Positions 35,754 through 44,009 of a stretch of DNA of 64,000 bases are shown here, in pieces (the first letter of the stretch is position 1; each line of letters starts with the position of its first letter). This DNA comes from Haloarcula halobia (lineage in GTDB: Archaea; Halobacteriota; Halobacteria; Halobacteriales; Haloarculaceae). The notes below the pieces were generated by a model that had not been told where the DNA came from, made no database searches, and worked only from the letters and a program-made list of their open reading frames with translations. The position numbers and the translations under genes were made by a program. The DNA lies in the NCBI RefSeq assembly GCF_029338255.1, contig NZ_CP119787.1:2743631-2807630 (forward strand). Direction: 5' to 3'.

Positions 35754-37718
35754 ATGAACACACAATCGGTCATGCAGTACTACCGGAAACACCGGAGGGC
35801 CATCGTCACGGCGACGAGCGGCGTCCTCTACGGCGGTGGCTGGAGTCTCGGCTACCTCACAAGTTTAGAAATGGCAAGCGCCGCCATCCTCGTCCTGGCG
35901 ACGACCGTGGGTGGCTACGACATCGCCAAGACCGCCTACCACGAGGTCACCAACCGGACGCTCGGCATCAAGACGCTGGTGACGCTGGCTGCAATCGGGG
36001 CCATCGTCATCGGGGAGTACTGGGAAGCCGCCGCCGTCGTCTTCCTGTTCAGCCTCGGCAGCTACCTCGAAGGCCGAACGATGCGCAAGACCCGGACAGC
36101 CCTCCAGAAGCTCCTGGAGATGACCCCCGAGACGGCGACCGTCCGTCGCGACGGGGAACTCCAGGAGGTCCCCGCCCGCGAGGTCGAGGAGGGTGAAGTC
36201 GTCATCGTGAAGCCAGGCGGGAAGATTCCGGTCGACGGTGACGTCGTCGACGGCGAGAGCAGCGAGGGGTCGGAGACCCCTCGAGCGAACGGGGAACCCG
36301 TGAGCGCCGTCAACCAAGCACCAGTCACCGGCGAGAGCGCGCCCGTCCACAAGGCCGACGGCGACGAGGTCTACGCCGGGACGGTCAACCAGGAGGGCGC
36401 ACTGGAGATCCGAACGACGGGTGCGGGCTCGGATACGACGCTCGAACGGATCATCCGTCGCGTCGAGGAGGCTCAAGAGGCTCAGTCGCCCACGGAGAGC
36501 CTCATCGACCGGTTCGCGAAGTACTACACGCCAGCCGTCATCGTGCTGGCCATCGGCGCGTATGCAGTCACGCAGAACGCGATCCTGTCGCTGACGCTGC
36601 TGGTCATCGGCTGTCCCGGGGCGCTGGTCATCGGGCCGCCGGTCAGCATCGTCTCCGCCATCGGGAACGCCGCCCGGTCTGGCGTACTGATGAAGGGCGG
36701 CGAACACCTGGAACGCGCCGGCAAGATCGACCTTGTCGCCTTCGACAAGACCGGTACCCTCACGAAGGGCGAGACCACCGTCGCCGACGTCGAGGGGTTC
36801 GGCGTTGCTGATGACGAGGTCCTCTCGCTCGCGGCGACCGCCGAGAAGAAGAGCGAACACCACCTCGCCGATGCCATCGTCGACGCGGCCCGCGAGCGAC
36901 CGACTGCTGCGACGGACGGCGGAACGACGGTCGCCCAGGCGGACGATACGGACGGTGGGCGCAGGTCGGTTCCCGATCCGGGCGACTTCGACGTGGTCGC
37001 TGGCAAGGGCGTCATCGCCCATGCCGATGGCCAGGAAGTTGTTGTCGGCAACCGCGCACTGCTGGACGACCGCGACATCGACATCCCCAGTCGGGTCGCC
37101 GACTACGTCCGCGAGCGTGAGGGGCGCGGCGAGACGGTCGTCCACGTCGTCCGCGATGGGGACATCATCGGTGCAATCGCGCTGCGGGACGAACTCCGGG
37201 AGTCTGCCCCTTGCGTCGTCGCGGCACTCCAAGACGCCGGCATCGAGACGGTGATGCTCACCGGCGACAACAAGCGGACGACCGCCGCCGTCGCCGAGGA
37301 GGTCGGCATCGACGAGTACCGCGCCGAACTGCTCCCCGAGGACAAACAGACGGTCATCGAGGGCTACCAGGCCGACGGGCACGTCGTCGCGATGGTCGGC
37401 GACGGTATTAACGACGCGCCGTCGCTGGCGACCGCCGATGTCGGCATCGCGATGGGTGCTGCGGGAACGGATACCGCCATCGAGACGGCTGACATGGCGT
37501 TGATGGCCGACGACCTCGAACGCATCCCGTACGCGGTCAAACTCAGCAAGGCGACGCGCTGGAACGTCCTCGAGAACGTCGGTCTCGCGGTGCTGACCGT
37601 GACCGTCCTCCTCGCGGGCGTGCTCACCAGCTACGTCACCCTCGCTGCCGGGATGCTGGTCCACGAGGCCAGCGTCCTCCTCGTCATCCTCAACGGGATG
37701 CGACTGCTCCGCTACTGA
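35754..37718 (+). CDS. P1B-type metal ATPase with CPG ion-site motif
   Basis: A 654-residue pump from the ATG at 35754 (MNTQSVMQYYRKHRRAIV) with eight membrane segments, actuator VTGESAPVHK, the ion-site motif in VIGCPGALVIGPPVS (CPG where most have CPC), phosphorylation site DKTGTLT, KSEHHLADAI, and hinge GDGINDAPSL. The overall layout is ZntA-like (Zn, Cd, Pb), as is the partner HMA domain. A 15-residue extra segment (SEGSETPRANGEPVS) sits inside the actuator domain, 8 residues ahead of TGES. It matches a 45-base in-frame insertion. Whether the pump remains active is open. Confidence 0.9.
   Translation: MNTQSVMQYYRKHRRAIVTATSGVLYGGGWSLGYLTSLEMASAAILVLATTVGGYDIAKTAYHEVTNRTLGIKTLVTLAAIGAIVIGEYWEAAAVVFLFSLGSYLEGRTMRKTRTALQKLLEMTPETATVRRDGELQEVPAREVEEGEVVIVKPGGKIPVDGDVVDGESSEGSETPRANGEPVSAVNQAPVTGESAPVHKADGDEVYAGTVNQEGALEIRTTGAGSDTTLERIIRRVEEAQEAQSPTESLIDRFAKYYTPAVIVLAIGAYAVTQNAILSLTLLVIGCPGALVIGPPVSIVSAIGNAARSGVLMKGGEHLERAGKIDLVAFDKTGTLTKGETTVADVEGFGVADDEVLSLAATAEKKSEHHLADAIVDAARERPTAATDGGTTVAQADDTDGGRRSVPDPGDFDVVAGKGVIAHADGQEVVVGNRALLDDRDIDIPSRVADYVREREGRGETVVHVVRDGDIIGAIALRDELRESAPCVVAALQDAGIETVMLTGDNKRTTAAVAEEVGIDEYRAELLPEDKQTVIEGYQADGHVVAMVGDGINDAPSLATADVGIAMGAAGTDTAIETADMALMADDLERIPYAVKLSKATRWNVLENVGLAVLTVTVLLAGVLTSYVTLAAGMLVHEASVLLVILNGMRLLRY
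36261..36305 (+). repeat. 45-base palindrome-rich in-frame insertion in the ATPase gene
   Basis: Between codons for VVDGES and AVNQAPVTGES lie 45 bases made of two small hairpins: AGGGGTC-GGA-GACCCCT (36265-36281), then ACGGG-GAA-CCCGT. AGC flanks the insertion on both sides as a possible target duplication. Homologous pumps go straight from DGES to AVNQAPITGES. The composition resembles short GC-rich hairpin repeats scattered between haloarchaeal genes. Confidence 0.6.
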
Positions 37719-37743
37719 CCACTAGACACTACCACCACCACTC

Positions 37744-38397
37744 ATGACATCGAATTCCACTGCGACTGACACGGCCCAGACTAGAACCAATTGGCAGGTC
37801 GACTACGACGTCGATCCGATCGAAATCCGCGACCCCGTCGCGGAGGCCCTCGGCATCCTCGAACCGGGCGGGCCGTTCGTCATCACCTATAGAGACGCTG
37901 TGAAAGAGGCGGGACACTCCTGTCCGACTGCCTCGGGCGCCTACCGGATCGTCCAGTTCGGACTCGACGCCCTGTATCCCGACGACTATCCAATCCGGAG
38001 CGAAATCGAGGTCCAGGCGGCCGGCCCGCAAGACGATGCTGCGTACGGCGTGATGAGCCGCATCATCTCGTACGTGACTGGCGCGACCGACGACGACGGA
38101 TTCAGCGGACTCGCCGGCGGCTACGGCGGCCGCCGCGATCTCCTCGTCTTCGACGCGTTCGACCCGGACACGGCGGAGCCGACGTTCCGGTTCCGTCGAA
38201 CCGACACTGACGAGACCATCGAAGTGACCTACCACGTCAGCGACGTTCCTGACGGTAGACCCGCAATAGGGAACCTCCAGGGGATTCTCGACGGATCGGC
38301 AAGCGACCAGCAACGGGAGGCCTTCGCTGACGCCTGGCACCGCCGCGTGCAGGTCGTCCTCAGAGACGACTCGCTGTTCTCCGTCGAAGGGGTGTGA
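37744..38397 (+). CDS. FmdE-like domain protein
   Basis: A 217-residue protein starting MTSNSTATDTAQTRTNWQVDYD at the ATG at 37744. The core AVKEAGHSCPTASGAYRIVQFGL carries the GHxCP motif of FmdE-type domains, followed by the conserved YGVMSRIISYVTGAT and FSGLAGGYGGRRDLL. FmdE relatives are linked to formylmethanofuran dehydrogenase or to metal trafficking. Haloarchaea do not make methane, so a metal or cofactor role is more likely. It follows the CPG-type pump by 25 bases and may be in its operon. Confidence 0.75.
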   Translation: MTSNSTATDTAQTRTNWQVDYDVDPIEIRDPVAEALGILEPGGPFVITYRDAVKEAGHSCPTASGAYRIVQFGLDALYPDDYPIRSEIEVQAAGPQDDAAYGVMSRIISYVTGATDDDGFSGLAGGYGGRRDLLVFDAFDPDTAEPTFRFRRTDTDETIEVTYHVSDVPDGRPAIGNLQGILDGSASDQQREAFADAWHRRVQVVLRDDSLFSVEGV

Positions 38398-39051
38398 ACG
38401 CGGCGGTACCCCTCACACTCGTAATGAGAGTTACCACGATATACTGTTGGGCCCTTGAGTGCCTTGGTAGCGCCATCATCTAACTCGCCGACATCGATAT
38501 GAGAGTACCCCACGCAAACCGTCTCCTCAGAGTTGTCCAAGTATCGAGCTGCAACCACGAGCCCAAATACTCAAACAGGAATCTCGCCCATTCCGCGTCA
38601 ACTGCCATATAGAGCAAGGTAATCGTGTTTCCAATGGTCGATATCGATCTTCGCAGCTTCTGAAAGTCGTTGGATGATTGACCGTGCCCCATCAGTCGTA
38701 ATCTACGGCAACGTCTGCGGACACATCTATGCTGTCGTGTGAGCCATCGGAGTACCCCGTCGGTGCCGTCGGTATTGACGGGGTACAAGAGGCCAACTAT
38801 GGCTTATTTCTAGTTCATTTCTCACTGATTCGAAGGCACACATCAAATCTATCCTCCGAGGTTGTGGATCCTCCGAATATGGCTCTATAATGAATAGGCT
38901 TCGCACGTAGAAGTGCTGTAATTATATTTACCGAGTCTCCAAGAGTGTGCTTCTGAGAAACCTATCGAATTTCGGTCACAAAATAGCGATGATAGCCGCG
39001 TTCAGGACAGCGCCACCGCTCACGAATCAATAAGCCCGTGGAACAGCGAGA
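38398..39051. other. Non-coding stretch with decayed fragments and one strong inverted repeat
   Basis: About 650 bases without an intact gene. The minus frame near 38,430-38,560 reads VAARYLDNSEETVCVGYSHID, resembling the C-terminal end of a tyrosine recombinase. A 10-base perfect inverted repeat (GTACCCCGTC at 38753-38762 and GACGGGGTAC at 38778-38787) has a 15-base loop. The remainder is AT-rich and shows nothing else I can support. Confidence 0.5.
38411..38560 (-). pseudogene. Possible tyrosine recombinase C-terminal remnant
   Basis: The minus-strand frame reads ARYLDNSEETVCVGYSHIDVGELDDGATKAL, similar in pattern to the end of XerC/D-like integrases, where the catalytic Tyr lies in an RxxYSHxD-like context after a LGNSxET helix. 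There is no upstream catalytic Arg/His block and the downstream frame runs antisense into the FmdE-like gene, so only a scrap is left. The match is by pattern memory, not alignment. Confidence 0.35.
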
Positions 39052-40251
39052 TTAGTCGGGTGGGTCAAGCCCGTAGCTTTTCTTCGCCAGTGTTAGGAAC
39101 GAGTTCGTCGTGATCGCAGGTTCGTCAGAAACCTCACCGTCCATCTCCATCTGGACCAGGATGTCGACGAGCCGCCAACAGTTGTACAGTACGCAGGCGA
39201 ACGCGAAGTTGAAGTACCGATAGCGGTGGTCTGGTGACTTCGTTTCCGCAAGAAACGTCTTCAGTTTCTTGAAGCCGTTCTCGATTCCCCACCGACGCTT
39301 GTACTTCGACATCAGGCGTCCGATCTGGTGTTTCATCCCCACTTGGTCCAGTGGGTCAGTCTCTACGAACTCCAGATTCGTCTCGAACGGAACTGTCGGT
39401 GCTCCGACCCGGTCCGGTTCCTCGATGTCTTCCTCTTCCCGTATATCATCAAGCAAATTTCCTAATGGCGAGTCACTGTCGCTACCTTCCGAGAAGGGTT
39501 TGGTGTCGCCAACATCACTGAAGTCCTCAAGCAATTCCTGACGAATTGTTATGTCCGGACCATCGGCGTTCTCTTCTTCCCGTTCCCACTCACGTTTAGG
39601 GAGATAGACGGCCTTCCGCGTCGGGCCATCGTCGAGTCGCTCCTGCACAACGACGTCGGAGTCCTTGTCAGCGGCCGCCATGCGTGCAATATTACTCTCA
39701 TGGTCACTACTGGAGCGGACCATACCAGGGTTCAGATACGAGACCGCGTGTTTCTCACAGGCGTCCTTCACGCTGTCGTGAGCGAACTCACGGTCCATCA
39801 TCACGAAATCCAGACCGGGCACGATGTCGGTCGCACCCTCAAGCAGATCGTCAACAAGGTCTGCTCGACTGCAGCCACGCTGGACTGGTACGGCGTCGAG
39901 CATCAATGGAACGTCGTGGCCGACAATTTTGATGACTGCCCACTGGCAGTACGGCCCGTCGTCGCCTTTGTAGCCGAGTATCCACGAGTCGGTATTGTTC
40001 CCGCTGCGGTCGCGCTTGACCTCGCCGTCCCACGGCTGGCCCTTTGTGATGTCAATAGCTGCTGTCACCTCGCGGCCCATCTTGTCCTTGGACTTTGCGC
40101 GGGCGACGAGCGTGCGAGCAGTCTCTCGGAGCATCCGCCGGACGCGAGTCACACCGAGTGTCTTCGTCTGGAGACGGTGGGAGTCACCGGACGGCGTCCG
40201 CTGTCGGGTAGTATCATCCGTGAATGACTGTGCGCCGTCGTTGGCGTGCAT
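39052..40251 (-). CDS. IS4-type transposase, possibly N-terminally shortened
   Basis: A 399-residue DDE transposase starting MHANDGAQSFTDDTTRQRTPSG. The first catalytic Asp is in VTAAIDITKGQPW, the second in DFVMMDREFAHDS, and the YREK signature is YKRRWGIENGFKKLK. Upstream in frame the codons continue as ERFYDTL after a TGA, which suggests the original protein may have been longer. It is unlike the transposase at 12-13.6 kb. An acidic insert (REEEDIEEPDRVG) precedes the YREK part. Terminal repeats were not found. Activity is uncertain. Confidence 0.82.
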   Translation of the reverse strand: MHANDGAQSFTDDTTRQRTPSGDSHRLQTKTLGVTRVRRMLRETARTLVARAKSKDKMGREVTAAIDITKGQPWDGEVKRDRSGNNTDSWILGYKGDDGPYCQWAVIKIVGHDVPLMLDAVPVQRGCSRADLVDDLLEGATDIVPGLDFVMMDREFAHDSVKDACEKHAVSYLNPGMVRSSSDHESNIARMAAADKDSDVVVQERLDDGPTRKAVYLPKREWEREEENADGPDITIRQELLEDFSDVGDTKPFSEGSDSDSPLGNLLDDIREEEDIEEPDRVGAPTVPFETNLEFVETDPLDQVGMKHQIGRLMSKYKRRWGIENGFKKLKTFLAETKSPDHRYRYFNFAFACVLYNCWRLVDILVQMEMDGEVSDEPAITTNSFLTLAKKSYGLDPPD

Positions 40252-40485
40252 GAGAGTGTCATAGAACCGTTCTCACAGCGTGTCTGCTCTCTCTACTACG
40301 TATTCAAACCGGGCGCATAGTCAGATTCCAGATCGCCGGTCGGAGTGGATTACCAGTGGTCAGTACAGTCGAGGTATGTACCGCAGATTGGAGTCGATAT
40401 TCGTGTGAACTCGATAATTATTAAACTATCACACCCACCAATCTTATCACTGGGTTTGTAATAGTGCTAACATGGAGAACTCCGA

Positions 40486-41853
40486 GTGCAAGAACTCAAT
40501 TCACTCTCTCGGACTACTATTCCAAAAGTAGATGACTTCCGAGCGGCCCTCAACGAAACAGATCTAGCGCGGCATCTCGCGTACTTCTACGAAAACCCGA
40601 CGGCACAACTCACTCTCGCCGCCGAATTTATTGACTACGGACTCCAGTCTAACTACCAGTGCCTCTATTTGGCCGATGAGAACAATCTCAAGACGGTCAG
40701 ACGAGCGTTCAGCGTCAATGGGATTGACGTGGCTGAGCGGCGCAAAGATTCGGACTTGTGTATCGATACCGCTTCAGACGTGTACTTGGAGTCTGGGTTT
40801 GCTCCCGACCAAATGGTTGCGCGGCTACAAAAGGCCTGTACCGCCAGCGTCGAGGCTGGCTATGAAGGTCTGTTCGTAGTGGGTGAGAACACGTGGTGCT
40901 TCCACACTGAGCAGTCCTTCGATCATATCGTCAGCTTCGAATCGGACTTCGACGAGGTCTGCCCAACGCTCCCCGTTCACGCACTCTGTCAGTACGACCT
41001 AACGCGGTTCAGTGAGGAGTCGATCGCAAAAGCACTCTGGACCCACAAGCAGGTCATCTATCAAAACACTATCTGCGAGAACCCGTACTATATTCCACCG
41101 AGTGACTATACCGAAACGGAAAACCCGGAACAGAATGCGGGACTGATGCTTGAGCAGATGTATGACCTGGCACAGGCTAGACAAGATATTGAGCAGCGTG
41201 ATCAGCGGCTGTCTGTGCTCAATCGCGTGTTGCGGCACAATATCAGCAATGATCTCACAGTAATCACGGGAACGCTAGAAAGTCTCGCTGAGACGGCTGA
41301 CATAAAAAAACCAAAACAAGAACGGATCCACTCCGCGATCCAACATTGCGAAAAAATTGTGGAAATATCGGAGAAGGCCCGGTATATCCGACAGACGATT
41401 GGCCGGAGTCGAACCGAGCAAATAGAACTTGGATCAGTTATTGATCGAGCCATCGACCAACTACAAATCGACTATCCGGATGCAAACATTACTGTTTCTG
41501 GGCCCTGCGATATCGACGTGTTCGCCGACGAAAACTTCGATATTGCCGTCAATGAGATACTAACGGTCCTCGCCCGGTTGCAGGATGCTGATCAAGCGAC
41601 TGTCTCACTCACTATTTCGACACCGCGCTTGGACACTGCGACATTGACGTTCCACGCGCCGGGCGTCGTAATCCCAGAGCGGGAACAGAAGGCGATTCAA
41701 CAGGAATACGAGACAGAATTAGAACACGGAGACGATATCAGTATCTGGTTAATTAAGTGGATTGTCGAGAATGCCCACGGGAGCCTGAGCTTCCCGACCA
41801 AACAGCCTGAAGATCCGCAGTTCGAGTTACGGATACGCCGACTTACTGAATAA
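40486..41853 (+). CDS. MEDS-domain sensor histidine kinase
   Basis: A 455-residue protein, probably starting at the GTG at 40486 since no in-frame ATG lies nearby. Residues 20-180 form a MEDS sensory domain (HLAYFYENPTAQLTLAAEFIDYGL, YQCLYLADEN). A coiled stretch is followed by a HisKA-like helix with the phospho-His in RVLRHNISNDLTVITG near residue 248. The ATPase part (about 315-453) keeps NEILTVLARLQ as a weak N-box, but G-boxes are poor (FHAPGVVIPE), so kinase activity is doubtful. MEDS domains sense C1 or hydrocarbon-derived signals in bacteria. The AT-richer codons fit the island. Confidence 0.85.
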   Translation: MQELNSLSRTTIPKVDDFRAALNETDLARHLAYFYENPTAQLTLAAEFIDYGLQSNYQCLYLADENNLKTVRRAFSVNGIDVAERRKDSDLCIDTASDVYLESGFAPDQMVARLQKACTASVEAGYEGLFVVGENTWCFHTEQSFDHIVSFESDFDEVCPTLPVHALCQYDLTRFSEESIAKALWTHKQVIYQNTICENPYYIPPSDYTETENPEQNAGLMLEQMYDLAQARQDIEQRDQRLSVLNRVLRHNISNDLTVITGTLESLAETADIKKPKQERIHSAIQHCEKIVEISEKARYIRQTIGRSRTEQIELGSVIDRAIDQLQIDYPDANITVSGPCDIDVFADENFDIAVNEILTVLARLQDADQATVSLTISTPRLDTATLTFHAPGVVIPEREQKAIQQEYETELEHGDDISIWLIKWIVENAHGSLSFPTKQPEDPQFELRIRRLTE

Positions 41854-42282
41854 TACAGCAAATTTCTGCTTGTATCCCATAGTTATTGCCGATCGAATAC
41901 CCTATCTACTCCACGCCCTGTCGATTCCTGTTCTAGAATCTAATCGTTGTAACCGGCTCGAATGACTTCGGTATACTTGTTCCAGTTTGCCCTCGATATG
42001 TCCCAAAATGTCAAATTAAACTCGCTTGTACTGTTGATAATCTTGTAATCAATAAGCAACTCTACTGAGCAGATGTTTCATCGGATGTGTTCTGCATAAA
42101 TAGCCTGATAGCTATTTTCAGATAGCTCCTTAGCGAGATCGCGCTTCTCTATTCCAGGAGCTCATCCAGCTTCGGAACGATTTCGTATCGCGGATACTGG
42201 TTTATCACGGAACGCGGAGTGGTCCACACACGGACCGGGGCGAAGCGCCAGAGATAAACCGGACCACCGGCGAGAGAATTTC
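41854..42282. other. Island right edge, no intact gene
   Basis: The first 270 bases are clearly AT-rich, then the sequence turns GC-rich at about 42,180. On the minus strand, codons near 42,149-42,215 read RSVINQYPRYEIVPKLDELLE and stop at 42149, like the tail of a lost gene. This change of composition marks the likely junction between the island and the core genome. No tRNA or direct repeat was found. Confidence 0.45.
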
Positions 42283-42750
42283 ATGAACCTGTTTCGCCGG
42301 TTTCTGGGCGATCGCGGGGGTGACGGGCCAGACCGGGCGGGCGTGTTCGTCGACGGGCCCAACGTCTTCCGCAGCGAGTTCGACGTCGACCTGGACGACA
42401 TCCGTCGGATCGGCGAGTCCTACGGGTCGCTGGCGGCGACGCGTCTGTACGTCGACGAGAACGCCTCGCCGGGTCTCATCCAGGCCGCGGAGGCCCGGGG
42501 CTTCGAGGTGGTGACGACGAGTGGCGACGTCGACGTGCGCCTGGCCGTCGATGCGACGGAGGCTGTCGTCGCCGACCGCATCGACGTCCTCGTCGTCGCC
42601 TCGCGGGACACGGACTTCAAACCGGTACTGGAGGTGGCCGCCAGGGAGGGCGTCACGACCGTCGCCCTGGCCCCCGGCGAGCACGGGCGCTCGGACGCGC
42701 TCCAGAACGCCGCCCACGACGCGCTCTCGCTGCGGGGCGACGTCGAGTAG
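42283..42750 (+). CDS. NYN-domain (PIN-like) putative nuclease
   Basis: A 155-residue NYN domain with the acidic sites DGPNVFRSEF (about residue 23), the TSGDVDVRLAVDA block and VVASRDTDFKPVLEVA (Asp near 107-109), as in PIN/LabA-type RNases that need divalent metal. A short N-terminal extension (MNLFRRFLGDRGG) precedes it. The ATG is at 42283. It lies 43 bases before the TatD-like gene, so they may share a transcript. The substrate is unknown. Confidence 0.85.
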   Translation: MNLFRRFLGDRGGDGPDRAGVFVDGPNVFRSEFDVDLDDIRRIGESYGSLAATRLYVDENASPGLIQAAEARGFEVVTTSGDVDVRLAVDATEAVVADRIDVLVVASRDTDFKPVLEVAAREGVTTVALAPGEHGRSDALQNAAHDALSLRGDVE

Positions 42751-42793
42751 CCAAACGGGAACGGCTTTTGCCGTGGCTCCCGGTGGGTCGGAC

Positions 42794-43642
42794 ATGGAGA
42801 TCGACGACACGCCGGTGCTCGACAACCACCTGCACCTGGATCCCGTCAACGGTCGGGGCGTCGAAGCCGCCGCGGAGTTCGCCGAGCACGGCGGGACCCA
42901 CCTGCTCGTGTTGAACAAACCCTCGTGGATGCTCGTCGAGACGGCGACTGACGAGAGAACGTTCCGCGAGGGGTTCGACCTCACCGTCGCGGTCACCCGC
43001 GAGGCGTCCGGCGTGCTCCCGGGCCGGGCCTGGCCGGTGCTGGGCGTTCACCCGGCGCTGATTTCGAAACTCGTCGACGAGGGCTACGAGCCCGAGGAGG
43101 CCCGTGACATCATGCAGGCGGGCCTGGACGTCGCCGCCGAGTACGTCGCCGACGGGACGGCGCTGGCCCTCAAGACCGGGCGGCCCCACTACGACGTGGA
43201 CGCGGCCGTCTGGGAGGCCGCGAACGAGGTGATGCGCTACGGGTTCGAACTCGCAGCCGACCGGGGCTGTGCCGTCCAGTTGCACACCGAGGGCGGCGAG
43301 GACTTCGAGACCGTCGCCGAGTGGGGCGAGGCGGCCGGGCTCGACCGGCGACAGGTCGTCAAGCACTACTCGGGCGGTCGTCTGCGTGGCCCGACGAAGT
43401 CGGTGCTCGCAGACAAGGACGAGCTCGAGATAGCCATCGAGGAAGGCGACCCGTTCCTGATGGAGACGGACTACATCGACGACCCCGACCGGCCGGGGGC
43501 GGTGCTCGGCCCGAAGACGGTCCCCCGCCGGGTCCGGTGGCTGCTGGAGGCGGGCCACGGGGGAGCAGTCCGGACGGCCCACGTCGAGACGCCCCGGGAC
43601 GTCTACGGCATCGACACCGAGGCGACCCTGGAGCGCAATTGA
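42794..43642 (+). CDS. TatD-like metal-dependent hydrolase
   Basis: A 282-residue amidohydrolase-type protein beginning MEIDDTPVLDNHLHLDP. The metal-binding HxH is near residue 12, a candidate Lys in ALALKTGRPHYD, the His in VQLHTEGG, and the C-terminal MLMETDYID-type Asp near 235 (FLMETDYIDD). This is the archaeal TatD-related group, whose substrates are unknown; DNase or deaminase roles are guessed for relatives. The ATG is at 42794. It follows the NYN gene closely. Confidence 0.88.
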   Translation: MEIDDTPVLDNHLHLDPVNGRGVEAAAEFAEHGGTHLLVLNKPSWMLVETATDERTFREGFDLTVAVTREASGVLPGRAWPVLGVHPALISKLVDEGYEPEEARDIMQAGLDVAAEYVADGTALALKTGRPHYDVDAAVWEAANEVMRYGFELAADRGCAVQLHTEGGEDFETVAEWGEAAGLDRRQVVKHYSGGRLRGPTKSVLADKDELEIAIEEGDPFLMETDYIDDPDRPGAVLGPKTVPRRVRWLLEAGHGGAVRTAHVETPRDVYGIDTEATLERN

Positions 43643-44009
43643 GCCCCGTCGGGCGATACCCCCCAGTTCGTAGCCGTGCGACAGCGAGGCGCGCGTGACT
43701 CGACGGTGAGATCGGTCGGGCGCAGCCCCCAGAAACTATATAGATTGAAATACTCGAAAGTGAGAGGTTTTGACACGGATAAAGGTACGTTACGCCACGT
43801 GGCTCTGGACAGTACGTGTGGCACGAAAACGACGATATAGCACGTCTTTGCGGCGTTCGTGCCAGTACTGGGGTGGGAAGCGGGAGGCGGATCGATGTCC
43901 ACTGAGTGGCACTGTGCGGTCGTCGAGGAGGGCTGTCTCGCCGGCGAACGGGCCATCCATATATATTTTTAGCCAGATTTATAATCAGAGGGGACTGATA
44001 GTGATTTAC
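43643..44009. other. Intergenic region with palindromes and two TATA-like elements
   Basis: No gene is visible. Palindromes are GCCACGTGGC (43794-43803), CCAGTACTGG (43862-43871), and 9-base arms TGGCACGAA (43819-43827) and TTCGTGCCA (43856-43864). TATA-like elements are CATATATATTTTT (43958-43970) and ATTTATAAT (43977-43985). The second is 25-33 bases before the PhoU-type gene ATG, fitting a leaderless transcript. Confidence 0.5.

Noticed and set aside
39052-40251. Exact ends of the second insertion sequence
   Set aside because: I compared the flanks by eye but could not find matching terminal repeats, so no element boundaries are given.
42250-44000. A replication origin near the AbrB-PhoU region because of its AT-rich and palindromic sequence
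   Set aside because: There is no orc1/cdc6 gene nearby and no repeated origin-recognition-box pattern.
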